From Sinorhizobium kostiense (GTDB lineage: Bacteria; Pseudomonadota; Alphaproteobacteria; Rhizobiales; Rhizobiaceae), in contig NZ_JAGILA010000009.1 of the NCBI RefSeq assembly GCF_017874595.1, positions 62,001 through 126,000 of the forward strand: 64,000 bases of DNA, given 5' to 3'. The notes under the pieces were generated by a model. The model had not been told where the DNA came from and ran no database searches. It worked only from the letters and a program-made list of their open reading frames with translations. Made by a program: the position numbers and the translations under genes. Shown piece after piece: positions 53,172-62,297 of the stretch. The first letter of the stretch is position 1. Every line of letters starts with the position of its first letter.

Positions 53172-54119
53172 TCACGACTTTCCTGACTTGAATGCACGCT
53201 TGACGATCGTTTGGGCGACGACAATCGTGATGAGGAGCATGAGGACAGAGGCGGCGGATGCATAACCGAAGTTGAACATCCGGAAGCCCTGGCGATAGAT
53301 GAAGTAGCTCATTGTCTCCGTCGCGCCGCCGGGCGTGCCCTGGGTCATAATGTAGACATTGGTGAACATCGTCGTGATATCGATACCGCGAAGCGTTACC
53401 GCCACGACGATTATCGGCCGCATCATCGGAAGCGAGATGTTCCAGAAGATGCTCGACCAGCTTGCTCCGTCGAGCCGGGCAGCCTCTTCAATTTCCTCGT
53501 CCTGGCCCTGGAGGGCGCCGACAAAGATGATGAAGAGGAATGGTGTCCACTGCCAGACATCGGCAACGATGAGCGTAAGCCGTGCCAGCCATACGGATGA
53601 CAGCCAGTCGACATTGTTCGACGCCAGTCCGAGCGACATCAGCAGATCGGAAATCACGCGGCCGTCGTTGAAGGCGAGCTTCCAGATGAATGCTACCGCC
53701 GACGGCATGAACAGCATGGGCATCAGGAAGATGATCCGCCAGCCGCGCACAAATGGATCGCGGTAGCAAAAGAACGCAACTGTCATTGCTATGATTGTCT
53801 GGAGGGACAACGACAGGCCGCCGATAATTGCGGTGTTTCCCAGTGCAGCCCAGAATTCCCGATCTTGAACGATCCGCGTGTAGTTCCCGAGGCCGGCCCA
53901 CGACCAGTTCACGAACTTGACGACGAAAAGGCTCTGATACATCGCGAACAGGCCCGGGTAGAGCGTAATCGCAAGCAGGTACAGGACCGCGGGCCCGACA
54001 AGAAGATAGGGAAACATCTTCTTAGCGGCCGCCGAGCGAGGGCGGCGGACCGAGTACACCGCCGCAGCGGGAGCGGCTTTTGCCGCTCCCTTTTCAAGTT
54101 TTTGAGATAGATGTGCCAT
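53172..54119 (-). CDS. ABC transporter permease, MalF-like
   Basis: A 315-residue permease with an N-terminal basic tail, six to seven spans, and the EAA motif IEEAARLDGASWSSIFWNIS. The start at 54119 lies four bases from the end of the binding-protein gene. The longer open frame to 54365 runs antisense and into that gene. Confidence 0.92.
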   Translation of the reverse strand: MAHLSQKLEKGAAKAAPAAAVYSVRRPRSAAAKKMFPYLLVGPAVLYLLAITLYPGLFAMYQSLFVVKFVNWSWAGLGNYTRIVQDREFWAALGNTAIIGGLSLSLQTIIAMTVAFFCYRDPFVRGWRIIFLMPMLFMPSAVAFIWKLAFNDGRVISDLLMSLGLASNNVDWLSSVWLARLTLIVADVWQWTPFLFIIFVGALQGQDEEIEEAARLDGASWSSIFWNISLPMMRPIIVVAVTLRGIDITTMFTNVYIMTQGTPGGATETMSYFIYRQGFRMFNFGYASAASVLMLLITIVVAQTIVKRAFKSGKS

Positions 54120-54123
54120 GGAC

Positions 54124-55683
54124 TTAGAACGGCAAAGCCTTGCCGCCACCAACATACATGCCTGGTGCCACGTCCGCATAAGCGACGGGGCCGCTGCCGC
54201 CTGAGAAGCCGTTCTTCTCCATGATACTCTTCCAAGCCGTTTGGCCGTTCTCAAGAGCTTCCTTGGCGGAGATCTGGCCAGTAACTGCGCGGTTAATTTC
54301 GTTGCCGAGAGCCTGTTCCATCTCGAACATGCCCGGAAGACGGGGCGCGCACCAGGCATGTTCAAGACTATCCGCCCAGACCTTAGCAGGTTGGCTGACC
54401 GCTCTTAGCCGCTCGTTCGCCAATACGGAGCGATAGCCGGGCGCCACGCCGTTGGCGTTTGCTTCGTTCATGGCCATGATGGAGGAGGTTGTAAGGAAGG
54501 CGAGCATCAGGAAGGCGCCTTCGGGGTTCTGCGAGGTTGCAGCGACGCAAGATGTCGAGCCTGCGATGTTCGGCGGAGCGAACACACCGCCCGAAATCCG
54601 CGGCTCATAAATTGTCACGAAATCATCAACGATTTTCGACTGGTCCGGGCGCATGGCCTGCGTGCCGCTGTCCTGCCAGCTGATATTGGCAGCAACCTGG
54701 CCGCCGAGCCAGGCCGCACGGTTTTCGCCCCAGCCGGCGCCTGAGACGCCCTCGATCGCGTTCTTCTGAAGCGCCATGATGATTTCCATGGCCTTCATCC
54801 CCGCATCGCTCGTCAATTGGGGGTTCCATTGGTCGTCGAAGAGCTTCAACCCGGCCTGCGCGGCGATGTGCTCCCAAGTGTAGGTTGCCCAGAAGCCACG
54901 CGCCGCCATCAGGCCGACGCCCGACACGCCACCGCCGAGTTTATTCGCTTCGGCGGTGATGCGGATGAGCTCGTCATAACTCGGAACGGAGTTCGCACGA
55001 TCGATCGGTCCGCCAAGGATCTTCTCCATGATCGATTTGCGAAGGTGCACCATCTGAATATCGCAATCGAACGGAATGCCGACGAGCTTTCCACCGAAAT
55101 AGCCGTAATTGAGGCGGTAGGTGTCGTAGAAGTCGTCAAGCGGGAGCTTCCACTTTTCGGCGAACTCGCCGAGATCATCGTACAGGAAGCCCGGACCGGC
55201 GAAATCTCCCAGCCACGCCGAGAAAAATTGCAGCGCGTCGAAGGAAGCGTTGCCTGAGATGAACTCGGCAACCGCCTTATCGTAGAAGCTATCGTCCGGG
55301 ATCGGAACAAGCTCCACCCTGATGCCGGACAGCTGTTCGAACGGCTTGAGACCCTCGGCCGCGGACTCCTGGTCTGCCGCTCCGACGGCGAAGCGGACGG
55401 TTTTACCTGCTTGCTCTGAACGTACCTGTTCCCAATCGACCGTTCTGATCCAGTCTTTTGCCGGGTCCCACAACGGCTCGTCCGACATTGAGTAGAGCTT
55501 GCGGTAGTCCTCCCGCACGTAGTCCTTAACCGAGATTTTATCGAGAATGGACTGAACATCCGGAAGGTCGGACTGGGCGAAGGCCGGAAGCCTCAGGCTG
55601 GAGGCCGCACCGGCGGCCAAGCCCAAAATTGCGGTCTGCCGCAGAAACTTGCGACGCGACACACCCGTACTCAAGATAGTCAT
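54124..55683 (-). CDS. Extracellular solute-binding protein, Tat-exported
   Basis: The 519-residue protein has a Tat signal (SRRKFLRQTAILGLAAGAAS, cleavage near AFA-Q). It then follows the type of carbohydrate-binding proteins (SBP_bac_1), with TVRFAVGAADQESAAEGLKP and LVGIPFDCDIQMVHLRKSIM. At 519 residues it is longer than MalE-like proteins; an extra 60-residue N-terminal segment precedes the domain. Two-RR export suggests folding or cofactor binding before secretion. Substrate unknown. Confidence 0.9.
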   Translation of the reverse strand: MTILSTGVSRRKFLRQTAILGLAAGAASSLRLPAFAQSDLPDVQSILDKISVKDYVREDYRKLYSMSDEPLWDPAKDWIRTVDWEQVRSEQAGKTVRFAVGAADQESAAEGLKPFEQLSGIRVELVPIPDDSFYDKAVAEFISGNASFDALQFFSAWLGDFAGPGFLYDDLGEFAEKWKLPLDDFYDTYRLNYGYFGGKLVGIPFDCDIQMVHLRKSIMEKILGGPIDRANSVPSYDELIRITAEANKLGGGVSGVGLMAARGFWATYTWEHIAAQAGLKLFDDQWNPQLTSDAGMKAMEIIMALQKNAIEGVSGAGWGENRAAWLGGQVAANISWQDSGTQAMRPDQSKIVDDFVTIYEPRISGGVFAPPNIAGSTSCVAATSQNPEGAFLMLAFLTTSSIMAMNEANANGVAPGYRSVLANERLRAVSQPAKVWADSLEHAWCAPRLPGMFEMEQALGNEINRAVTGQISAKEALENGQTAWKSIMEKNGFSGGSGPVAYADVAPGMYVGGGKALPF

Positions 55684-56104
55684 TAGCTGTTCCTCCCGAA
55701 TATTAGCTAACCAGTTGAATGCCCATGGAGGCAAGACTGTTTTGGCGCGGCCTCCATTCCGTGCCCTTGCGGCGGCGTTCCTCGCTCCGTAAGGGAAGAA
55801 CAATTGCCAACCAAAAATACAATGTGTTCACTGCGGCTGGATGTCAACCAATTTTTCCGCCTTATGACCTTCCGTATGCGAACATCGATGGTGTCAGATG
55901 CAAATATGTGCGAAAATGCGCTCGGTGGGGGCAGCAACGCAGGCGAAGGTGCTGGCGGCAGGTCGGACGATAGAGCGCCTCCCCGGCTTGGCGGATGGGC
56001 CGCCTGTATTTGGACTCCGTCGTGTTCACCAGGAGGAGGAGGTGAAATCGCGACGGCAGTGTGCTATCGACCGCAACGCCTGTAGAACCAATGAGGAACG
56101 CAAA
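55684..56104. promoter_or_regulatory. Divergent promoter region between the ABC operon and its SorC regulator
   Basis: About 421 bases with no gene. On the minus strand, TTGACA (55842-55847 as TGTCAA) with TTGTAT 19 bases downstream (55817-55822 as ATACAA) is a possible promoter for the binding-protein gene. GAGGAA before 56105 belongs to the regulator gene. Confidence 0.45.
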
Positions 56105-57085
56105 ATGCAGATCACGTCTCCAGTTGTGATGGCCCAGAGCGAGTCTGAGAGGTTGCGAGCTCGCGTCGTGTGGCTGTATCACGTGGAGAACTACACGCAG
56201 AACGACATTGCCAAACAGCTTGGCATCAATCGCGTGATGGTCGTCCGACTCTTGGCAGAGGCGCGGCGTCGGAATGAGGTGCGCGTTTCCATTTCGTCCC
56301 CGCTCTCAGACATGGTGGCGCTCGAAAGGGAGCTTGAGATCGCCTTCGGGGTCACGCGGGCAATCGTCGCGCCATTCAGTGACCCCGACGGAGACCCCAC
56401 GAAAGTTATCGCCGCTGCCGCCGGAACGCTCATATCGGGGATGATGAAATCGGGTATGGTGGTCGGCGTGGGCTGGGGCCGAACCCTTTACAATACGCTG
56501 CCCTTCATTGCTGGCGCCACTCTCGAAGACTTCCGCGTCGTCTCCTTGTTGGGGGGCATTTCTGCGGCGCGGCGCTTCAATCCAGCCGAGTTTGCCTGGC
56601 AGTTCGCGGAACTATTCATGGGGGAGGGATTCCTTGTTCCTGCGCCGGCGGTGGTCGACAGTCCGGAAACCAAGCATGCTCTGCTCGAGAGGTGTGGGCT
56701 TGCGGCAATCTTTGAGATGGCGGACAAGCTCGACGTTGCCCTTTTGTCCGTCGGCGGGATTTCGGCCCTCACAACAAGCTATCGCACGGGCTATTTGAGC
56801 GAGGCTGACCGCCGCTCCCTCATCGACGCGGGCGCAGTCGGCGACGTCCTTTACAACTTCATCGACAAGCAGGGCAACTTGATCGATCACGAGGTTAATT
56901 CCCGCGTGATCTCGGTGAATCTTGATCGCTTGCGTCGCACGCCGGAGCGTGTGCTGATCTCGGGCGGGCCGGAAAAACTGCACGCGCTGCTCGCCTCTCT
57001 CGCCACCATAAAGCCGACCACTTTCGTAACCGATGAGCAAACGGCAAAGGCGTTGCTGTCGGCGGCTGGGCGGACCGACATATAG
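56105..57085 (+). CDS. SorC-family sugar-responsive transcriptional regulator
   Basis: The 326-residue protein has an N-terminal HTH (residues 15-55: VVWLYHVENYTQNDIAKQLG, then INRVMVVRLLAEARRRNEV) and a C-terminal sugar-binding domain (GVGWGRTLYNTLPFIAG, and the closing ISGGPEKLHALLASL). Members bind phosphorylated sugars and repress or activate sugar operons. ATG 56105 follows GAGGAA. The gene is divergent from the ABC operon and upstream of the dehydrogenase complex genes, so it may control both. Confidence 0.88.
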   Translation: MQITSPVVMAQSESERLRARVVWLYHVENYTQNDIAKQLGINRVMVVRLLAEARRRNEVRVSISSPLSDMVALERELEIAFGVTRAIVAPFSDPDGDPTKVIAAAAGTLISGMMKSGMVVGVGWGRTLYNTLPFIAGATLEDFRVVSLLGGISAARRFNPAEFAWQFAELFMGEGFLVPAPAVVDSPETKHALLERCGLAAIFEMADKLDVALLSVGGISALTTSYRTGYLSEADRRSLIDAGAVGDVLYNFIDKQGNLIDHEVNSRVISVNLDRLRRTPERVLISGGPEKLHALLASLATIKPTTFVTDEQTAKALLSAAGRTDI

Positions 57086-57569
57086 GTCCCGGAGGAGGCG
57101 CGGCGTCCGTTTGGCGTAACGCTTCGCCTCCACTCATGGGAACATTTTTTATATGACTAGGTTGTTTGTTCTGATCTGTCTGCGTTGACCCGGCGTTAGC
57201 ATCCTTGCATGGGCGTCCCATCGTTTTGCATAAAATTCGGATCGCGATAGCGATCAAAGCATCGGTAGTTTCAGGCGAAGCCCGACGGGCGCTCAGGCGT
57301 GCCAAATGGCACGCCTGCCGCTGTGCTGCCGGTGTCGCGGATGCCTGAACGCGTCTGCTGATACCAGCGCCGGTCAAATTTGATGCCATCCACAAAAGGA
57401 GCGCGCGAGTATTCCCGAGCTCCAAGTTTAACTCCTTGATATCCGGATTCTTGCGGCGAAGGCGCTTCGCCCGAGCGCGGTCATTGCCTTCGATTGAGAA
57501 CAAACATATTGACGAAATAACAAATGTACATTACCTACATTGCTGACAGCGGATATCGGGAGGAGTGAA
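57086..57569. promoter_or_regulatory. Intergenic region upstream of the SAF-domain dehydrogenase gene
   Basis: 484 bases without a gene. TTGACG (57509-57514) could be a -35 box, and AATGTACATT (57523-57532) is a perfect palindrome that could be an operator for the SorC-type regulator. GGGAGGAG precedes the next ATG. A second hairpin, AGGCGTGCCA/TGGCACGCCT, near 57294-57315 may end the regulator transcript. Confidence 0.5.
57294..57315. terminator. Hairpin after the SorC gene
   Basis: AGGCGTGCCA and TGGCACGCCT form a perfect 10-bp stem with a two-base loop, so the whole is almost a perfect palindrome. No T-run follows. It may be a terminator or a binding site. Confidence 0.45.
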
Positions 57570-58895
57570 ATGCCCATCAATGTTGCGCCAACAGGCCTTG
57601 CGCGGGACCTCATGCGACGCGAGGAGGAAGGAAGGCCCATCCGTGTAGGCCTTGTAGGCAGTGGAGAAATGGGCACTGACATCGTGACCCGTGTCGCCCA
57701 CATGCCAGGCATCGAAATCGGCGCGATTTGCGATCTGAACGTAGCCCGCGCGCGCGCTGCAGTGGACATTGCCTACCAAGCCGACGGTCATCATCGCGAC
57801 GCGGCCAATTCGACGGACCTGAACGCCGCCATTGAAAGCGGCAAGGTCGCGATCACCGCGGATTCGGCCAACATTCTCAACAGTGGCCTTATCGACGTGG
57901 TCATCGATGCCACCGGCGTTCCCGCAGTCGGCGCCGAGATCGGTCTCGCCGCCATGGAGCACGGCAAGCATCTGGTGATGATGAATGTTGAGGCCGATGT
58001 AACGATCGGCGCCTATCTCAAGAGCGAAGCCGAGCGTCTTGGCGTGACCTACTCGCTCGGGGCGGGTGACGAGCCGTCTTCATGCATTGAGCTCATCGAG
58101 TTCGTGTCGGCCATGGGACATCCGATCGTTGCGGCCGGCAAGGGCAAGAACAATCCGCTGAACGTCGATGCTGTTCCAGGCGATTATGCCGAGGAGGCCG
58201 CGCGCCGGAACATGAATGTCCGGATGCTCGTGGAGTTCGTCGACGGTTCCAAGACAATGGTTGAAATGGCCGCGATCGCGAATGCCACGGGACTGGTCCC
58301 TGACAAGCCGGGCATGCACGGCCCAGCGGCCACGCTGGACGAGCTTTCCTCGGTCCTGGTCCCGGAGAAGGACGGTGGCGTCCTCTCGAAGGCGGGTGTG
58401 GTCGATTACTCCATCGGCAAGGGCGTGGCGCCGGGCGTGTTCGTTGTCGCCGACATGTCGCATCCGCGCATATCCGAGCGCATGGAAGACCTCAAGATGG
58501 GCAAGGGGCCCTACTTCACCTTCCATCGCCCCTATCACCTCACGTCACTTGAGGTCCCGCTCACCTGTGCGCGTGTCGTGCTTTACGGTAAGCCGGACAT
58601 GGTGCCGCTCTCGACCCCGGTTGCGGAAGTCTGCGCGGTCGCCAAGAAGGACCTTGCGCCCGGCGAAAAGCTCGATGCTATCGGTGAGTACTGCTATCGG
58701 GCCTGGATCATGACGGCGCCGGAGGCTCGGTCCTCCTCTGCAATCCCGTGCGGCCTCCTTCAGGGCGGTACCGTCACGCAGCCGATCCGTAAAGGAGAGC
58801 TCATTACCAATCAGAACGCGTCGGTTGCGCCCGGCTCGCGCATTGCGGAACTCCGCGCGCGCCAGGATGCGCTTGTTTACGGAGAGGAGGCTTGA
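57570..58895 (+). CDS. NAD(P)-binding oxidoreductase with C-terminal SAF domain
   Basis: The 441-residue protein has an N-terminal Rossmann segment ([20 protein letters not shown] near 25) followed by a homoserine-dehydrogenase-like domain and a C-terminal SAF-like part ([20 protein letters not shown], then [20 protein letters not shown]). Proteins of this kind occur in sugar-acid and polyol operons; the reaction is not established to me. ATG 57570 follows GGGAGGAG. Its stop overlaps a TTG three codons before the E1alpha start, and GGAGAGGAGG for E1alpha lies inside its end, so the genes are co-expressed. Confidence 0.85.
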   Translation: MPINVAPTGLARDLMRREEEGRPIRVGLVGSGEMGTDIVTRVAHMPGIEIGAICDLNVARARAAVDIAYQADGHHRDAANSTDLNAAIESGKVAITADSANILNSGLIDVVIDATGVPAVGAEIGLAAMEHGKHLVMMNVEADVTIGAYLKSEAERLGVTYSLGAGDEPSSCIELIEFVSAMGHPIVAAGKGKNNPLNVDAVPGDYAEEAARRNMNVRMLVEFVDGSKTMVEMAAIANATGLVPDKPGMHGPAATLDELSSVLVPEKDGGVLSKAGVVDYSIGKGVAPGVFVVADMSHPRISERMEDLKMGKGPYFTFHRPYHLTSLEVPLTCARVVLYGKPDMVPLSTPVAEVCAVAKKDLAPGEKLDAIGEYCYRAWIMTAPEARSSSAIPCGLLQGGTVTQPIRKGELITNQNASVAPGSRIAELRARQDALVYGEEA

Positions 58896-58897
58896 TC

Positions 58898-59929
58898 ATG
58901 TCGGGACGCGCCCGGGCAATGCAAGTAGAAGAGACCAGCAATCTGCCCTTCATCTACCGCCAATACGAACGCGAGCAGCTTCTCGATGCGCTCCGAAAGA
59001 TGCACCTCATTCGCCGGTTCGAGGAAGGTGCCGAAGAGTGCTATATGCGCGGACTCATTCACGGGACGATGCATCTTTCCATCGGTCAGGAAGCGAGCGC
59101 GATGGGGATCTGCATGCCTCTTGTCAACGAGGACCAGATAACCTCTACCCATCGCGGCCACGGCCACTGCATCGCCAAGGGCGCCGATGTGAAGCGGATG
59201 TTCGCAGAGTTCTTTGGCAAGACTACCGGTTATTGTGCCGGCCGCGGCGGCTCGATGCACATTGCCGATGTGTCGACCGGGAACCTGGGCGCGAATGGGA
59301 TCGTCGGGGGCGGGCTTCCGATCGCCGTCGGCGCGGCCCTCACCGCAAAGCGGCTCCGCACGGGCAAGGTTGTCGTCTGCTTCTTCGGTGACGGCGCGAA
59401 CAACGAGGGTGCCTTCCATGAGGCGCTGAACATGGCGGCCATTTGGAAGCTGCCGGTCATTTTCGTGTGCGAAAACAATGGCTACGGCATGTCGACTTCA
59501 ACCGAACGCTCGACTGCGGTCGCCAACGTCGCCGATCGCGCGGCCGCCTACTCCATGCCGGGTGTGATTGTCGACGGCAACGTACTGTCGGAGGTCGCGG
59601 AGGCCTCGCATGAGGCGGTTGAACGGGCCCGCCGCGGCGACGGACCGACGCTCATCGAGTGCAAGACCTATCGGTATCGCGGACATTCCAAAAGCGACCG
59701 CAATCGCTACCGCACGAAGGACGAGATCGACGACTGGATGACCAATCGCGATCCGATCAAGCGCTACGAAGCCCAGTTGCTCGAGTTCGGCATCGCGACG
59801 TCGGACGAGCTAGAGGCGATCCGCGGCAGTGTGCAGCAGGAAATCGACGCTGGCATCGAATTCGCGAAGGTGAGCCCGATGCCGGCTATCGATGGCCTCG
59901 CTGACAACGTCTACACGTTCGAGGCATGA
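58898..59929 (+). CDS. acoA: TPP-dependent dehydrogenase E1 alpha (acetoin/2-oxoacid type)
   Basis: The 343-residue E1 alpha has the TPP-binding motif [22 protein letters not shown] (GDG...N). [20 protein letters not shown] and [14 protein letters not shown] are typical of the AcoA/PdhA family. [14 protein letters not shown] near residue 260 is the phosphorylation-loop region. ATG 58898 is placed seven bases after GGAGAGGAGG. The family splits acetoin or 2-oxo acids, passing the acyl group to E2. Similarity to acetoin dehydrogenase is good but substrate is unproven. Confidence 0.87.
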   Translation: MSGRARAMQVEETSNLPFIYRQYEREQLLDALRKMHLIRRFEEGAEECYMRGLIHGTMHLSIGQEASAMGICMPLVNEDQITSTHRGHGHCIAKGADVKRMFAEFFGKTTGYCAGRGGSMHIADVSTGNLGANGIVGGGLPIAVGAALTAKRLRTGKVVVCFFGDGANNEGAFHEALNMAAIWKLPVIFVCENNGYGMSTSTERSTAVANVADRAAAYSMPGVIVDGNVLSEVAEASHEAVERARRGDGPTLIECKTYRYRGHSKSDRNRYRTKDEIDDWMTNRDPIKRYEAQLLEFGIATSDELEAIRGSVQQEIDAGIEFAKVSPMPAIDGLADNVYTFEA

Positions 59930-59930
59930 C

Positions 59931-60929
59931 ATGAACGCGCCAGTCAGAGAAATCAGCTACTCCCAAGCCATCCAGGAAGCCATGGCGATCGCCATGGAAG
60001 CGGATGAGCGCGTAATCCTCATGGGCGAGGATATCGGCGTCTATGGCGGCGCCTTTCAGGTGACGGGCGATCTGATTGACCGCTTCGGTCCCGACCGCGT
60101 CATGGATACCCCGATTTCCGAGCTTGGCGGCGCAGGTGTCGCCGTCGGCGCTGCGGTCACCGGCTTGCGGCCGATCTTCGAATTCCAGTTTTCCGATTTC
60201 GCCGCGCTCGCAATGGAGCAGATCGTCAACCAGGCGGCCAAGATGCGCTACATGCTTGGTGGGGCGGTGTCCGTTCCACTCGTCATGCGTTTCCCCGCCG
60301 GTTCCGGAACCGGGGCTGCCGCACAGCACAGCCAGAGCCTGGAAGCATGGCTCGGCCACGTGCCGGGGCTGAAGGTCATTCAGCCGGCTACGCCGCATGA
60401 CGTGAAAGGAATGCTTCTTGCTGCCGTGGCGGATCCGGATCCTGTGATGATCTTCGAGCACAAGCTGCTCTACAAGATGAAGGGGCCGGTTCCTGAGGGA
60501 CATTACACGGTTCCGCTCAACAAGGCGGAGGTCCGCAGGGAAGGGCGCGACGTTTCGATCGTCGCAACCTCGATCATGGTTCACAAGGCCCTCGAGGCTG
60601 CGGAAGTGCTTGCCGGCGAGGGCGTGAGCGCGGAAGTGATCGATCTTCGCTCGATCCGCCCGATCGACCGGGAAACGGTGGTCGCCAGCGTCAAGAAGAC
60701 CTCCCGGCTGATCTGCGTTTATGAAGGCGTGAAAACGCTTGGTGTCGGCGCGGAGATCAGCGCGATGATCGCCGAAAGCGAGGCGTTCGACTACCTCGAT
60801 GCTCCGATTTTGCGCCTTGGCGGGTCCGAGACGCCGATCCCGTACAACCCCGAGCTGGAAAAGGCTGCCGTCCCGCAGGTGCCGGAGATAGTCGATGCGG
60901 CCCGCGGCCTTGTCAGGGGAGTGCGATAG
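59931..60929 (+). CDS. acoB: TPP-dependent dehydrogenase E1 beta
   Basis: The 332-residue E1 beta subunit matches the family across its length: [20 protein letters not shown] near the N-terminus, [20 protein letters not shown], then [20 protein letters not shown] and a C-terminal transketolase-like domain ([20 protein letters not shown]). It starts one base after the E1alpha stop. It forms the alpha2beta2 E1 with its neighbour. Confidence 0.9.
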   Translation: MNAPVREISYSQAIQEAMAIAMEADERVILMGEDIGVYGGAFQVTGDLIDRFGPDRVMDTPISELGGAGVAVGAAVTGLRPIFEFQFSDFAALAMEQIVNQAAKMRYMLGGAVSVPLVMRFPAGSGTGAAAQHSQSLEAWLGHVPGLKVIQPATPHDVKGMLLAAVADPDPVMIFEHKLLYKMKGPVPEGHYTVPLNKAEVRREGRDVSIVATSIMVHKALEAAEVLAGEGVSAEVIDLRSIRPIDRETVVASVKKTSRLICVYEGVKTLGVGAEISAMIAESEAFDYLDAPILRLGGSETPIPYNPELEKAAVPQVPEIVDAARGLVRGVR

Positions 60930-60931
60930 AC

Positions 60932-62215
60932 ATGGCGACCGAAGTCATTTTGCCGAAGGTCGACATGGACATGGCCACGGGAAAGATCTCGAAGTGGTTC
61001 TTCGGCGAGGGCGATGCCGTGAAGGAGGGCGACGTCCTTTTCGAGATCGAGACCGACAAGGCGGCGATGGAAATCGACGCGCCGGCAAGCGGGGTCCTGC
61101 GTAACGTGACCGGCAAGGAAGGCGTGGATATCCCAGTCGGCTCGGCCGTCGCGTGGATCTATGCCGAGGGAGAGGCCGTCGACGGGACCGCCGTGTCTCC
61201 TACGGCGCCGGCGGCCGTCGAACGCTCGCCGGTGGTGTCCGAAGGAAAGGCGCCGGCCGCAGACGTTGCTGTTGAACGGCAAGCGGAAAGCGCGGTCCGC
61301 GCCACGCCGCTCGCACGGCGCCTCGCGAGGGAACGCGGACTGGATCTTGCCACATTGAACGGCAGCGGCCCGCATGGCCGCGTTGTCAGTGCCGATGTCC
61401 TGGCGACCTCGAACAGTGTTGCCGATGCCGGGGTACAGGCGGAGCCCACCCCGAGATCGGAGGCTGGCGATAACATCTCAGGTGAGAATGCGCTTCGGCA
61501 TTTTCCCGATGGGTCCTACGAGCTTCAGGCGCACACCTCCATGCGTCGGACAATCGCCCGCCGGCTCGTCGAAGCCAAGAGCACTGTTCCGCACTTCTAC
61601 CTTTCGGCAGACTGCCGTCTCGATGCGCTCCTGAAATTGCGTGCGGAGCTTAATGCTGCGGCGCCGCTGGTCGAGAGCGTCCCGGCCTACAAGCTCTCGG
61701 TGAACGACCTCGTCATCAAGGCCTACGCACTAGCCCTCGCGGGTGTTCCGGACGCTAACGTGTCGTGGACGGACGAGCATCTGGTGCGCCACAGCCATTC
61801 GGATGTCGGAGTCGCGGTTTCCGTTCCGGGTGGACTTATCACCCCTATCATCCGCCAGGCGGAGCAAAAGAGCCTTTCGACCATCTCGAACGAGATGAAG
61901 GACTTGGCTGTGCGTGCAAGGGCAGGAAAGCTGAAGCCCAGCGAATATCAGGGCGGGACGGGAGCGGTGTCAAACCTCGGAATGTACGGCGTCAAGGAAT
62001 TCGCCGCGATCATCAATCCCCCACACTCCACGATCCTGGCGGTCGGCGCCGGAGAGAAGCGGCCGGTCGTAACCGAAAACGGGGAATTGAGCGTTGCTAC
62101 TGTTATGAGCGTGACACTGTCCACGGACCACCGTGCCGTGGATGGTGCGCTGGGCGCAGAGCTTCTCGCGAAGTTCCGCGCGCTCGTCGAGAATCCATTG
62201 AGCGTGTTGGTCTAG
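60932..62215 (+). CDS. acoC: Dihydrolipoamide acyltransferase (E2)
   Basis: The 427-residue E2 has a lipoyl domain (residues 1-80; the lipoylated Lys is in FEIETDKAAMEIDAP), an Ala/Pro linker, a peripheral-subunit-binding domain (about 125-160, TPLARRLARERGLDLATLNG then GPHGRVVSADV) and a catalytic domain (about 200-427) ending with TLSTDHRAVDGALGAELLAK, which holds the active-site His and Asp. It starts two bases after E1beta. It transfers the acyl group to CoA. Confidence 0.92.
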   Translation: MATEVILPKVDMDMATGKISKWFFGEGDAVKEGDVLFEIETDKAAMEIDAPASGVLRNVTGKEGVDIPVGSAVAWIYAEGEAVDGTAVSPTAPAAVERSPVVSEGKAPAADVAVERQAESAVRATPLARRLARERGLDLATLNGSGPHGRVVSADVLATSNSVADAGVQAEPTPRSEAGDNISGENALRHFPDGSYELQAHTSMRRTIARRLVEAKSTVPHFYLSADCRLDALLKLRAELNAAAPLVESVPAYKLSVNDLVIKAYALALAGVPDANVSWTDEHLVRHSHSDVGVAVSVPGGLITPIIRQAEQKSLSTISNEMKDLAVRARAGKLKPSEYQGGTGAVSNLGMYGVKEFAAIINPPHSTILAVGAGEKRPVVTENGELSVATVMSVTLSTDHRAVDGALGAELLAKFRALVENPLSVLV

Positions 62216-62230
62216 TCTCCTCCCAACTAT

Positions 62231-62285
62231 GGGGGACCGTTGTCGCGGCGCAGTCGAGCCGAGGCGGGTCCCCCAATTTTTTTTT
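62231..62285 (+). terminator. Intrinsic terminator between E2 and E3 genes
   Basis: GGGGGACC (62231-62238) pairs perfectly with GGTCCCCC (62267-62274) and is followed by AA and a run of nine T (62277-62285). This is a classical rho-independent terminator, in the short gap before the E3 gene. E3 expression must come from read-through or a promoter inside this region. Confidence 0.85.
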
Positions 62286-62297
62286 CAAGGAATGCTC

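Noticed and set aside
53172..54365. Longer start for the MalF-like permease
   Set aside because: It would overlap the binding-protein gene; the start at 54119 fits the operon spacing.
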